Source: Rhizophagus sp. LPA8_4_AMF
Taxonomy: Eukaryota > Glomeromycota > Glomeromycetes > Glomerales > Glomeraceae
Assembly: GCA_021464525.1 (NCBI GenBank)
Contig: JADRCO010000303.1
Span: forward strand, 1 to 38,444
Direction: 5' to 3'
DNA length: 38,444 bases
A model generated the notes under the pieces. It had not been told where the DNA came from. It made no database searches and saw only the letters and a program-made list of their open reading frames with translations. Within the stretch, counting starts at the first letter, position 1. Each line of letters begins with the position of its first letter. Below, in pieces: positions 9,916-21,810 of the stretch. The position numbers and the translations under genes are program-made.

Positions 9916-11140
9916 ATGACTCTTTACTATTTTTTGGTTTTCGTTATATTAGTTGCTGAGGTATATTTTTTTATTCTTTATGTTGTTTATTGTATATATA
10001 TACTGAACTAAGCAAGTTTTTCTTTTGTGCCTAAGTGTGCGGCATTCGTAGTTTTAATCGTAAGTGTTGAGCCGATTAAATTAAGGTTATTTATCTTGAA
10101 TTATCTTTTGAGAAGTACTTACCTCATTATTTTAACAAGCTACCTTTTCCGCGCGTGTGGAGACGCGCTGTTTTGCGATGGGTGTCGAAGTCAGAATTGG
10201 TAAAACTTGGACATATTTTAGTCAAATCCGCGCATATTAGAGTTATGTATTAACATTTCTTATTTATAAGGTTGCTAGGTCCCAAGTCGTAATAAAATTC
10301 ACTTTTATGTAAGTTAATAAAAGCGTTTTTTTTTTATATTTGATCTGTTAGCTTATCACATTATATTTTTCAACAGCGCTGTTTTGATCTTATTTTTAGG
10401 TAAGTGACAGAATTATAATTTTAAATGATTCCTGAATTAATATATATATACTATCGTTATTTAGATGCCACCAACCGCACGTATAGTGTCCAGAGCCAAG
10501 AAAAAGCTGATATAAATGATACTAGAGCAGAAGTTGCACATCATGCTAAAAAATTCTATAATCAACGTAATATGTAAGTTACCTTGTATTTGAAAAATAA
10601 TATATAGATTTAATGATCTTAATGATATATTTATAACTTAATAGGTACTTAACAGGATTCACGCTTTTTTTGTCGTTGTAAGTATTACTGTAAATTTTTT
10701 CGCGATCCAAGTTCAATTTTACATTAATATCTTACTTTAATTCACACTTGATAAACAGGATTCTTAATAGAACATATGTATTGGTTGTAGAATTGTTGGC
10801 GGCTGAAGATAATCTCGAAGTCATCAAGAAACAGGTCAGGTTAAACATATGAAGTAAAAGTCGATAGTTCGTATTTTATTAATCTTTTAAACGTTATTAA
10901 ATATTTTTATAGGCTACCAATCAGTCAAAAGAGCAATTACGTTTCGTAGAAATTGAGGGACGAATGAGGAACGAAATTGAAACGTTACAAAAGGAATTGG
11001 AAGAGGAAAGAAAGAAAGAAAGAGATTTTGAAACTTTAAAGAAGCAAGCAAATCAACAAGCTGAGGAATATAATAGACTAGCTGACGATTACAATAATCT
11101 TGAGAAACAAGGAAATTCTGAAAGCAAAAAAACTAGTTAA
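9916..11140 (+). CDS. BAP31/Yet-family ER membrane protein
   Basis: Nine exons: 9916-9960, 10036-10059, 10140-10199, 10271-10308, 10377-10399, 10465-10573, 10645-10677, 10759-10834, 10913-11140; 211 aa. The start MTLYYFLVFVILVAE, the segment LPFPRVWRRAVLRW and VVIKFTFIAVLILFLDATNR follow the BAP29/BAP31 (yeast Yet1-3) pattern of three membrane segments, with a third in MYLTGFTLFLSLILNRTYVL. The last 90 residues are charged and heptad-like (EGRMRNEIETLQKELEEERK), a coiled coil. The protein ends KKTS, an exact dilysine KKxx ER-retrieval signal. Members chaperone or sort membrane proteins at the ER and associate with the translocon. The donor after SEL at 10200 is preferred over reading through, because it restores the family sequence SELVARSQVV. 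Confidence 0.88.
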
Positions 11141-11629
11141 ATATGAATCTTATTATTGGGCAAATTAAAATTATTGCTAATTATATGTGAAGATAGAGAT
11201 TAAGCTAGAAAATAACCCCTATTTTCATCGTTGTATACTCAATATCACGCAGTATTTGTATCTATTTCAAATTCAAATATAAATAATATCAGTACAAAAT
11301 TTGAACATTATTATGAAAAATTTTTTTCCTTTTTTTTTTTTTTTTATACATACATTTAGTGTTTCAATAAAAATTTAGGTTGAATAATTAGCAATAACTA
11401 TTATTAAAGAAGAAAAAAATGTTTAATAAATTTTCCTCTTTTTATATACTATCTTATTTAATCTTAACCGTTCATAATATCCTACCACTCCACTTTTGTG
11501 GTATGTAACATGATCTTCTCAGTTTCACCTCCAATTAAAAAATTATTACATTCAGCCTTACATTATTTGTTGATAAAAAAAATTAAGCACAACTAAAACT
11601 ACTACAACAAAATGGATTTCTACAAATAT
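11141..11629. other. Convergent intergenic region
   Basis: Between the ends of the BAP31-like (+) and ORMDL (-) genes. It has a T run near 11331-11345 and AATAAA at about 11367. No gene seen. Confidence 0.5.
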
Positions 11630-12429
11630 TCATTCGACTTCAAGTCTATTAATTCCAAATAAACGAACTTTATGCAATTGGGGTAATTTTGCTATAATTA
11701 CCACCGCCAAAAATGTAAAATTGACCAAAAATGTAATTGCATCATAATGTGTATAATGTGTACTAAGTAAAAATCTGAAGAGGAAAAAAATTAATAAATT
11801 CAGATTTAAACTCAACAAAATTAATATATTTAACTTGCTTACATACAATCCAATTGGTAAAGCTGTAAGATATTTTTTAGCGGGAGTAAATTGTGCTCCA
11901 TTATCGATTTGTTCCCATAATGTTAATCCATCATAAGCTCCCGAATTAAAATCGAATGGAACTCCTTTTACCCAATGAAACATCACAAAACTGCCCTAAA
12001 CCCAAAAATTAAAATAAAATTAGTTACAAAATTGAGGGGAAAAGTTTTCGTAAGAGAATAATATTTACGAGCATATATGATAGATTGGTTAATGTCCAAC
12101 TAGTTTCAGAAGATACTCCAGGAACACTACTAAACAAAATCTTGACGCACATAATCAGAATAATATGAACTAACCAAGCACCTAAATGATAAGAAATTAG
12201 ACAATTCAATCGAAATGAATAAGTAAGGATCCTTCAATTTATAAAAAAAATGCAATAAGAATCAATCGATAATTTAATGAGGAAAGAATAAAACTTGTTC
12301 ATTATAATTTTTTTTTCTACCTTTATAGTACACCCAATTAGAATTTAAGTTTGGTAGAGCAAATTGGTCTTCATCGTAAGTAGTTGGCTTTTCAGTAGTA
12401 ATAAAACTTCTTGATCTACTTCTCGCCAT
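11630..12429 (-). CDS. ORM1: ORMDL/Orm family sphingolipid-synthesis regulator
   Basis: Four exons, 12429-12321, 12181-12069, 11995-11847 and 11774-11630, give 171 aa. Family marks in order: NSNWVYYKGAWLVHIILI, VSSETSWTLTNLSYM, MFHWVKGVPFDFNSG, LTLWEQIDNGAQFTPAKKYL and the highly conserved end KLPQLHKVRLFGINR. Orm proteins sit in the ER membrane with serine palmitoyltransferase and restrain sphingolipid synthesis. The first residues read MARSRSRSF, which places Ser8 in an RxRxxS-hydrophobic context, the consensus of the yeast kinase Ypk1 that phosphorylates and relieves Orm1/2; human ORMDLs lack such an N-terminal extension. Regulation by a Ypk1-like kinase is therefore a fair inference. Confidence 0.94.
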
Positions 12430-12816
12430 ATTCTTGGAAGAAAAAAAAATAACGAGTATTCTTACAATAAATATTTATGAAAAAAAAAAAAAAAGTTTAA
12501 AAAGACACGTAAAGAAAAAAAAATAAAGTTACGATAAGCCTATTTTAATAAGTAGAAAAAAGCTTAAATATTCAGGAACTTCTTAATAGAATAACTATGA
12601 TCGGTTTGGAAAAAGCCCGAACAAAAAAAAAATTATTACTGAATGAAATTAACTTTACGTATTTACCCTAATACGCAAATGTATCATTCTTTGATCAGGT
12701 GAAAATATGCAACTCTAATAAGATAAGGTTTGCCGCATTCAACATTGTCACATTTTGTACAATTGCCAAAGTAGAAATTGATCGGCACACATCCTTTACA
12801 ACACGTCTTTTTTCAA
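12430..12816. promoter_or_regulatory. Divergent promoter region shared by ORMDL and TMEM128-like genes
   Basis: 387 nt between the two ATGs (12429 minus, 12817 plus). A-rich tracts lie at 12444-12451 and 12480-12494. Both products are small multi-pass ER proteins, so shared control is possible but unproven. Confidence 0.45.
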
Positions 12817-13413
12817 ATGAGTAGCTACGAACCAACCGATATTCGTCGACGCGCTGCTAAAACAATTGAAATACAAGAACCTTTACTTGATGGTGGCGAT
12901 AGTAGGGTTCAACAACGTATAAAAAGGCCAAGACCTTCACTTATTTTAAGAATATTAATTGCAATAAAATGGATTATTATTGCTTTTATTATTTCTTGGT
13001 ATTTTGACGCATTGCAAGGTATCAATCAAGTATTAGAAAAAGATACTTTGAAAAGGTTAGAAATTCAGTCTCTTTCATGTTCATTTTTAATAATTCTTTT
13101 TAAAAAGTTTTTTTTCTTTACTTTTTTTAGAAAAATATTTTATATATCATTATTGGCACTATTAGGCATGTTATTGATTTTTATATATCTACAGTATTAT
13201 ATTCCATTCACAAAAAAAGCTTCACCACCAAAATATTCATCATGGAATACTGATGATACTTTAAAGAAATTTATTCCCATAGCTACTTTTATGGGTTTAA
13301 TAGGTGTTGTTGGTTTATTGTTTAGTTTTTGGCATATTTGGGGATTTTTTGGTACCCCTTTAGTAATATTTTCTGCATTAAAAAGTATGATTCATATTTT
13401 AAATATTCTTTGA
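12817..13413 (+). CDS. TMEM128-like multi-pass membrane protein
   Basis: Two exons, 12817-13055 and 13131-13413, give 173 aa (human TMEM128 has 165). The start is the first ATG in frame (MSSYEPTDIRRRA). Four hydrophobic segments are visible: ILRILIAIKWIIIAFIISWY, IFYISLLALLGMLLIFIYLQ, FIPIATFMGLIGVVGLLFSF and LVIFSALKSMIHILNIL. The aromatic FSFWHIWGFFGTPLVIF motif matches the FxxALWHVWxFFTPLLLF region of TMEM128. Members are ER membrane proteins of unknown function. The 75-nt intron (13056-13130) is a multiple of three and free of stops, so a retained form would also be open but would insert 25 mostly hydrophobic residues. Confidence 0.8.
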   Translation: MSSYEPTDIRRRAAKTIEIQEPLLDGGDSRVQQRIKRPRPSLILRILIAIKWIIIAFIISWYFDALQGINQVLEKDTLKRLEIQSLSCSFLIILFKKFFFFTFFRKIFYISLLALLGMLLIFIYLQYYIPFTKKASPPKYSSWNTDDTLKKFIPIATFMGLIGVVGLLFSFWHIWGFFGTPLVIFSALKSMIHILNIL

Positions 13414-14104
13414 GTAAAATAATATTTGGTAATTAATATAATATATATTCATATCTAGTGATTGCATATTAAGTTACAATTATATGTATTATATTCAACA
13501 CTCGAATCCCACATTTTTGAGCGAAACTTTTTTATGATAATATTTCAAATCAAAATTTTTCGTCAAGCTTTGTGGGTATACTTAAGTCAGTTATAAGGCA
13601 TGAAACGCGTCAATAAGTCGTGTATTTGGCTACCAAAATTGATATATTTATTAATCACCTTAAATATAAAATGTAATATCCTTTATTCCTTTAATGTTTA
13701 TAAATTATTTAATAAATATATACAATTAATTGTTAATTTTGAAGATCAAATATGTGTTGTGTATGGTGTATTAAATAAATATAAATTTTGCAAGATTAAA
13801 ATGTATATTAGTATTATATACATATATTATATATACATTATTCTCATTGAACAGTTAAAAATATGCTTTTTGCCTCTCAAATAAAGGGAAAATTATTCAT
13901 TTTCTCTCTCTCATAACTTTCCATTATTTTATTAATCGACGTCTCATTATCCTGCGCTTTTTACTAATACTATAATATATTAATAACAAAAAAGAAACAC
14001 ATTCCTTGCTTCATATTTTTCCCATGAAAAAAGATTGTTTTCATAAATATTATGCATTGAATTGTACACAATTTTTTTTTTTTTGATAATAAATATTGAT
14101 TCAT
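13414..14104. other. Convergent intergenic region
   Basis: About 690 nt between TMEM128-like (+) and TAF12 (-). An open stretch at 13600-13884 has the Ile/Tyr/Lys bias of plain A+T-rich DNA and no conserved motif. No gene supported. Confidence 0.5.
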
Positions 14105-16237
<2,133 letters not shown>

Positions 16238-16814
16238 CTGAGGTTGTTGGTTTTGTAAAGATAACGGTAGTTAAACTTGTTGATTATTTTTGAAGAGTTA
16301 TCTTGTAGACAGATTTGAAAGGTTTTTTTACGTTAATGGTTAAAGAAAAAAATAATCTTTGTGAAATGCTCTGCTTTTTAAAGTCACGTGATAATCGCTA
16401 TTTGTAAGCGGAAAATGATTACTTTTTGATTTTTTTGAACAAAACTTATGTTTAGGAGATTGCCTGGTAAAATTGATTAAAATGTGATTTTTTCAAATTA
16501 TTTTTTTTTTTCGTTAAAAAGCTATTCTTAAAATGTTTACAATATAACGAGATCATGTGATGAATACAGGTCTTTTTATCATTACCACAAAATATATTTT
16601 TTTGAAACTTTTTTATTATTAATAATTGTTATTATAGAAGTTAAATGTACTAATAAAAAAAAGTTTTTTTTTTAATACAAAAATAAGTTAACCTATAATT
16701 GTTTAAAACTTTACATGAAAGAACTGTGTATTAGTTTTCTTTCTTATTTTGATATCATATCGTTAATATACAATTAAGATATTACACAAAGTAAAATCCT
16801 CCAAAAAAAGTTTA
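16238..16814. other. Intergenic region with E-box before TAF12
   Basis: Between TAF12 (start 16237, -) and the 3' end of MET30 (16815, -). A CACGTG box at 16385-16390 lies about 150 nt upstream of the TAF12 ATG, and a related ATCATGTGAT lies at 16553-16562. Otherwise A/T runs; no gene seen. Confidence 0.5.
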
Positions 16815-18770
16815 TTAATTTTTAAAATCCCAAATCCTAATTTCGCAATCTTCACTTCCTGAAACAATCATCGTATCACCTAATGCAACACAATTAACTG
16901 CACCTCCATGTCCAACTAAAGTATGCATGCATTTCCCTGAATCTTTATCCCAAATTTTTACAGATTTATCATGAGCGCCACTAGCCACTCTAAGCTTATC
17001 GGCTGCCAAAGACCATACACCTTCAACATGTCCAAATAATGTATTTATACATTTTCCTGTTTCAAGTGACCACATTTTAATCGTATTATCTAAAGATCCC
17101 GAAATAACAATAGGTTCGTCAATTTTATCTGGATCATTGCATTTTGAACGTTCTTTATGTGATGTATTGGCAGAAGACGTACATAACACGGTAGGTTGAA
17201 TGCATTGGATTGAAGCGACATGAGTTTCTTGACTATCAAAAATTTTAGTACAGGTTTTGGTGATCAAATCCCAAATACGTATCGTTTGATCATCAGAACA
17301 AGATAATAATTGTGATTTCTGATAAATCACAACACAATTAACCCATGCTGTATGTCCCCTCAAGATTGTACATTTACTTGTAGTGAAATTCCAAACTCTG
17401 ATTGTATGATCAGCAGAACCACTAGCAACAATACGATCGTCAAAATGAAGCGAAACAACTCCATCTGTATGACCTTCAAGTGTGTTAAGGCATTGACCTG
17501 TATGATAATTCCATAACTTTAAAGTGTGATCCATTGAACCGGTAATAAGCTTTACATTATCAAACTGTAATGCTTGTACACAACGTGTATGTCCTTTCAA
17601 AACATGAATTAACTCTCCAGTATCAAGATTCCATACACGAACAGTCTTATCAAGGGATCCAGTGATAAGACGATTATTTTCCTCATTAAATTGAAGACAT
17701 AGTATTCCATCAGTGTGTCCTTTTATTGATCTAACAGTATATCGCCCCTTCCGCCAATTACGTTCAACAACAAGACGTTCACTATAAACTTCTTTCCATG
17801 GTCGAGTTTTATGAGGTTCCGGCGTTATAAAAGGTATATCAGGATATAAAGGTATTGTTTTGTCCTCAGATACACGAACACGTTTTACTTCTCTTATCTC
17901 ATCCTGTGAATCGTATGATGGTGTATTCGGTGTTGAAGGATTAGTATATGAAGGGGAGGATACAGGTGAAGTATGTTGTTGTAAATATTTCATTGCGTCA
18001 GTAGCAGAAATACACGTTGTAACTACAGGTGAATCGATGGATGTTTCATTTAATGCAGATCGTTTCCCGTTTCTTTTCTGCTTCTGATCCAAGAGAGGTA
18101 AACCCCAACCACACTTGTAACATTTTTTATCTATGTGTTGTTCACATAATTTATGCCAAACTACATCATCATCGGCCATACGTTTCCATGTCTTGGAAAC
18201 TTGAGCAGCTTGACATAACGAGATTGCATCAAGAAAAGAAAGGATTTTAACAGAAATTTCGCTCGGAAGAGCTACAATAAAGTCAATACGAATTAAATCC
18301 TTTATATAATTAGAAACAAAGGATAATTGAGTAAGACAACATTGAGTCAATATTCCTTGTAATATTACACAACGGTTCTGTGGAGGTGCCTCAGAAAATG
18401 TTTTAAATATATGTGTAATTGATTCTTGTTCTGAAAGGGATAATTTTGAAATTTGCTATAATTTAAAAAAATTATTCAAATAATAATGTTAAAATTAGGG
18501 TGAATAAAATAATTTATCAAATAAACATTTATAAAACAAAACGGGGATTAATACCTTTCGTAATTCTTCATTGGCAAGTTCGTCAGCCATTCTTTCTTTT
18601 ACGAGATCAGGACGATGACGGTAACAATAATAATTTCTAGGTCGTTCTTGGTTATTATATACGTTATTTATTAGTGAAGGATCAAGTTCAAGTTGTTTAT
18701 TATAAGAAGAATCTTTAACATGAAGTCTAGATAAGTCTAAGTCTGCGGTAATTTCTTGATTTTCTTGCAT
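16815..18770 (-). CDS. MET30: Met30/sconB-type F-box WD40 protein (SCF substrate receptor)
   Basis: Two exons, 18770-18555 and 18455-16815, give 618 aa. In order: a CYRHRPDLVKERMADELANE segment in exon 1; a helical dimerisation-like stretch (about 95-130); an F-box (about 131-178, LPSEISVKILSFLDAISLCQ); the CYKCGWGLPLL segment shared with fungal sconB/Met30; TRPWKEVYSERLVVERNW; then seven WD40 repeats from about residue 312 to the end, with RVWNLDTGEL, KLWNYHTGQC, RVWNFTTSKC, RIWDLITKTC, KMWSLETGKC, KIWDKDSGKC and RIWDFKN. The last repeats (GHVEGVWSLAADKLRVASGA, GSEDCEIRIWDF) follow sconB closely. In yeast SCF-Met30 ubiquitinates Met4 and controls sulfur metabolism and cell cycle. A possible insert between WD repeats 5 and 6 (TSSANTSHKERSKCNDPDK) is also family-typical. 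Confidence 0.93.
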
Positions 18771-19863
18771 AGTTAAAAATATATATATATGGTTACTTTT
18801 TATATAAAAATAATGAACAATACAGGAACTATAGATAAAAATATAAAAATAAACAAAACTGTATATATTCTTTAAAAGAAAAAATAAATAGCGAATTATG
18901 TATTAAAAAAAAAAATTGGGAATAACAAATAGTTGATCAATAAAGTATGTGAGCCAATAGGTAAGTTACCTAATATAAAAAATTAGGTAATAGATATCTT
19001 GCGTCAGAACCATACTACTTTAGATCATTACATTCAATACTATATAAAAAAAAAAATTCCCTCATAATAGAAACTCCCTAACCATTTAAACTCATTTATT
19101 AGATTATGATAATTATACATGCTATTGCACCATTTTGATGCCATCTTTATAATACGAAAAAATAACCATATTTATTATATTAATGTATTTTCTCATAATT
19201 TTTAAATATTGCAATTTCCCGCGAAAAGATATGGATATAGCAGATTTGCAGATAGATATTATTCTATCAAGCCTTTTTTCTATTTCCAATAAAATGATAA
19301 AAACTGTAAATAGATACCCGGTCACAAGATTAAAAAAGGAAAGCATTCAAAGTATTAGCCACTACAGTATAAAAAAAAGCCGTAAATCCAGTCATATGTT
19401 ATTCAAATATCCAAATCCAGATTCTTCCATATCACCTCAGAGACAAAGAAAACGTAAATTTATTTATTTTATCCTAATTTGTTTAATCTCAAAATGTGAT
19501 GGCTTAACTCTAAATGTAGATCATTCAGGTTATCACACTAATTAATTAAGGAAATTTTGATTAGAAATTGTAACTGAAACAAAAACAAAAAATCTTATGA
19601 CCATTCCCAACTGCCAATTATCAACTCTCCCTTTTTTTTTTAAGATTACACCGACACATTTCAATTTTATTTTAATAGCCGTTAGGGGCAAATACCTATC
19701 ATCTGGGAAGATTCTATCCATCCACCAGGATTGTACGAAGATCTGTCGAGATTATACGATGAAATATTGTGGGATCAAAAATCGACTAACCTTTGATTGA
19801 TCACGTGCAATAGATATTATTCGATTGGATAATAAATGTGAATGTGCTCGTTAGTATATAATA
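18771..19863. other. Intergenic region between MET30 and the oxygenase/ATP-grasp gene
   Basis: A+T-rich. It holds a weak candidate gene (19231-19796, listed) and a CACGTG box at 19802-19807, just downstream of that candidate's stop. Nothing else recognised. Confidence 0.4.
19231..19796 (+). CDS. Uncertain small two-exon gene
   Basis: A segment before a stop at 19794-19796 reads SIHPPGLYEDLSRLYDEILW then DQKSTNL, with an amino-acid mix that looks coded rather than random. Upstream an ATG at 19231 opens a basic ORF (MDIADLQIDIILSSL ... SHMLFKYPNPDSSIS, QRQRKR). A donor at 19454 (GTAAAT) and an acceptor at 19710 (GGGAAG) are phase-compatible and would join them into about 102 aa. The 257-nt intron is longer than its neighbours, so a missed middle exon is possible. 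No family recognised. The first exon alone could be chance. Confidence 0.25.
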
Positions 19864-21810
19864 TTACTTCATTACCCAAGCTTGGCGTAATATATTCTTG
19901 AGAAGATCTGAATAGGTCCACCCAATACCACGTGCGGACAAACTAACTAAGCTATCTTGGATATCACGTCCGGGGCGTCCGGGCCCTGTAATGTTCGGTT
20001 TCATATTTAAATCAAACAAATAAAATGGCTTCCCTTGTGCTATCCTACGACAATCAATGCGAATCGGAGCTAATGATTTTATGATCTGGCCAGCTCGTTC
20101 ACAATCTCGCACAACTTTTTGATAGGTAGAATCTTGTAATTCCGCACTACTTAATAGTTCACTATTTTCCACCACAGCCACAACACCAGAATAAGGAACA
20201 ACGCCATTGTGATGATTAAACCGTTTTACTGGTGGTAAGTGCCAATGATTATCAAAATTGGTACTTTTAAAATTAATATCATACGTACCAGGAGGCATGA
20301 TAACAACAGTTATTTCATCTCCTTCCAAATATTGTTCAAGAATTAACGAATCTCCAAATTCATTAGTTTTAGAGGATAAAAGCTCTTCAGCATGTGCTCT
20401 GAGCTGTTCTATAGTATCGACTTTTTTAACACCTTGGCTTCCTCGTCCACGTATAGGTTTAAGAACAAGAGGGAAATTAATATTCTCTTTATGTAAAATC
20501 TCCATGGTTAAGTCATTTAATCCGTAAATACCATTCCGATTTTCGTATCCAATAAGAATTGAATTTGGAACTGGAAGTTCAGAACTTCTAATTAAGTTAT
20601 TAGTTACCCATTTGTTGTCATATTTTTGCGCTGTCTCAGGTAATTGGCCAATAATTTTAATATTGTATCTAAAATTCAGTGGATGAGCATCAAATAAGAC
20701 GGTATTCGCCCAAACTGTCTTTGCTCCTTTCACAATCACGGTATTTATTCCTTCCTCTGTATCAGGGAAAACCCAATCCATATCTGATGAAGGATAAGGA
20801 TTATCTACTGGAGTGATTATAGGTATGCTATTAGATTTTAATGAATAAGCAATATCTGCTCCGCTATCACTATAACCTCCAGATTTCAATGGTTTCCGAG
20901 TTCCATCAATTATAGGAGGTTCCAATGCTTGATATAATATGGCAACCGGAGTAATTTCCTTAAATTCAGGGTTATATATAAAGTTAAACTGATATTTAAA
21001 TTCTAAGTATTTCTTTTCGATTTCTATTAGATTTTGATTTAATCTAATACCTGTACTTATTTGATGTTTGAAGTTAGGAAGTTTCCGACCGTTTTTAGTA
21101 TTATCCATTAAATTTCTAACCGAAATATTGGCATCATCATTTATCCAAACTCCATGCATTTTTCGATTTCCTACAAACGCATCTTGACCATATAAAATCC
21201 TATAATTATCTAATATAAGGATTTGATTCTTCTCATTAGGAATGATCTTAATTTGGAATTCTGGATTCATATGATAATTTTGATGTAGAAATTTTATGGC
21301 CTCACGAGACCAATCTGGCACAAATACTTTTGAATCATACCGAAAATGTACTCGAATACTATCATCTGGCATTCTCTCGTAAACAGGAAAACTCGAAAAG
21401 ACTTGTTCGTTTTTACAAAAAGAAATACATCCAGGTCTCATTAAAATCTCGGCTAACTTTGGTCTTTCATCTAATATTGATTCCAGAACCTTCTTACTAT
21501 CAACAAGTACGAGTTCTCCTCCTTCCACATTATTCTCAACATATTGAAGTAAAACCATTTTAGGAGGGCTCATTTTTATACATTGAAAAGCTTCATCCGT
21601 ATGTGGAAAAATCACTTCCTCAATAACATTATTTTCAACATGAGCATGAATTGTTCCTAGGACCTGAGAGACAGTAATGAGAGTTGAAATATCAGAATCC
21701 CAGACTTGCAAAAAAGATATGCCCTTATCCTCTATCGCGTTTTTAATATTTAATACAGAATCATTGAGGTTATCTGAAGAATGGCAATAAATTAGTGGAA
21801 TTTGCTCCAT
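19864..21810 (-). CDS. Fusion of TauD-like Fe(II)/2-oxoglutarate oxygenase domain and ATP-grasp ligase domain
   Basis: Single exon, 648 aa. Residues about 20-230 follow the TauD/TfdA (clavaminate-synthase-like) pattern: FPHTDEAF gives the HxD iron ligands His70 and Asp72, then GGELVLVDSKKVL, RPGCISF, and ILDNYRILYGQDAFVGNRKM with the 2-oxoglutarate Arg216. In the family this last motif is DNxRxLHGR; here the distal iron-ligand His is Tyr207, so oxygenase activity is doubtful. Residues about 285-420 (EPPIIDGTRKPLKSGGYSDS, GADIAYSL) and the ATP-grasp core follow: FPLVLKPIRGRGSQGVKKV (Lys451), LEQYLEGDE (Glu492), RIDCRRI and LFDLNMKPNITGPGRPGR with metal ligands around Asp600-Asn606. ATP-grasp enzymes join a carboxylate to an amine through an acyl-phosphate. 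The substrate is unknown; a role in making an amino-acid or peptide-like metabolite is inference. Lack of introns contrasts with most neighbours. Confidence 0.85.
   Translation of the reverse strand: MEQIPLIYCHSSDNLNDSVLNIKNAIEDKGISFLQVWDSDISTLITVSQVLGTIHAHVENNVIEEVIFPHTDEAFQCIKMSPPKMVLLQYVENNVEGGELVLVDSKKVLESILDERPKLAEILMRPGCISFCKNEQVFSSFPVYERMPDDSIRVHFRYDSKVFVPDWSREAIKFLHQNYHMNPEFQIKIIPNEKNQILILDNYRILYGQDAFVGNRKMHGVWINDDANISVRNLMDNTKNGRKLPNFKHQISTGIRLNQNLIEIEKKYLEFKYQFNFIYNPEFKEITPVAILYQALEPPIIDGTRKPLKSGGYSDSGADIAYSLKSNSIPIITPVDNPYPSSDMDWVFPDTEEGINTVIVKGAKTVWANTVLFDAHPLNFRYNIKIIGQLPETAQKYDNKWVTNNLIRSSELPVPNSILIGYENRNGIYGLNDLTMEILHKENINFPLVLKPIRGRGSQGVKKVDTIEQLRAHAEELLSSKTNEFGDSLILEQYLEGDEITVVIMPPGTYDINFKSTNFDNHWHLPPVKRFNHHNGVVPYSGVVAVVENSELLSSAELQDSTYQKVVRDCERAGQIIKSLAPIRIDCRRIAQGKPFYLFDLNMKPNITGPGRPGRDIQDSLVSLSARGIGWTYSDLLKNILRQAWVMK

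Noticed and set aside
10200-10270. Reading through as coding (VKLGHILVKSAHIRVMY) in the BAP31-like gene
   Set aside because: The frame hits a stop soon after; splicing at 10200/10270 restores the family sequence.
13600-13884. 94-codon plus-strand ORF
   Set aside because: Ile/Tyr/Lys/Asn-rich composition is what A+T-rich noncoding DNA gives; no motif, splice partner or conserved segment seen.
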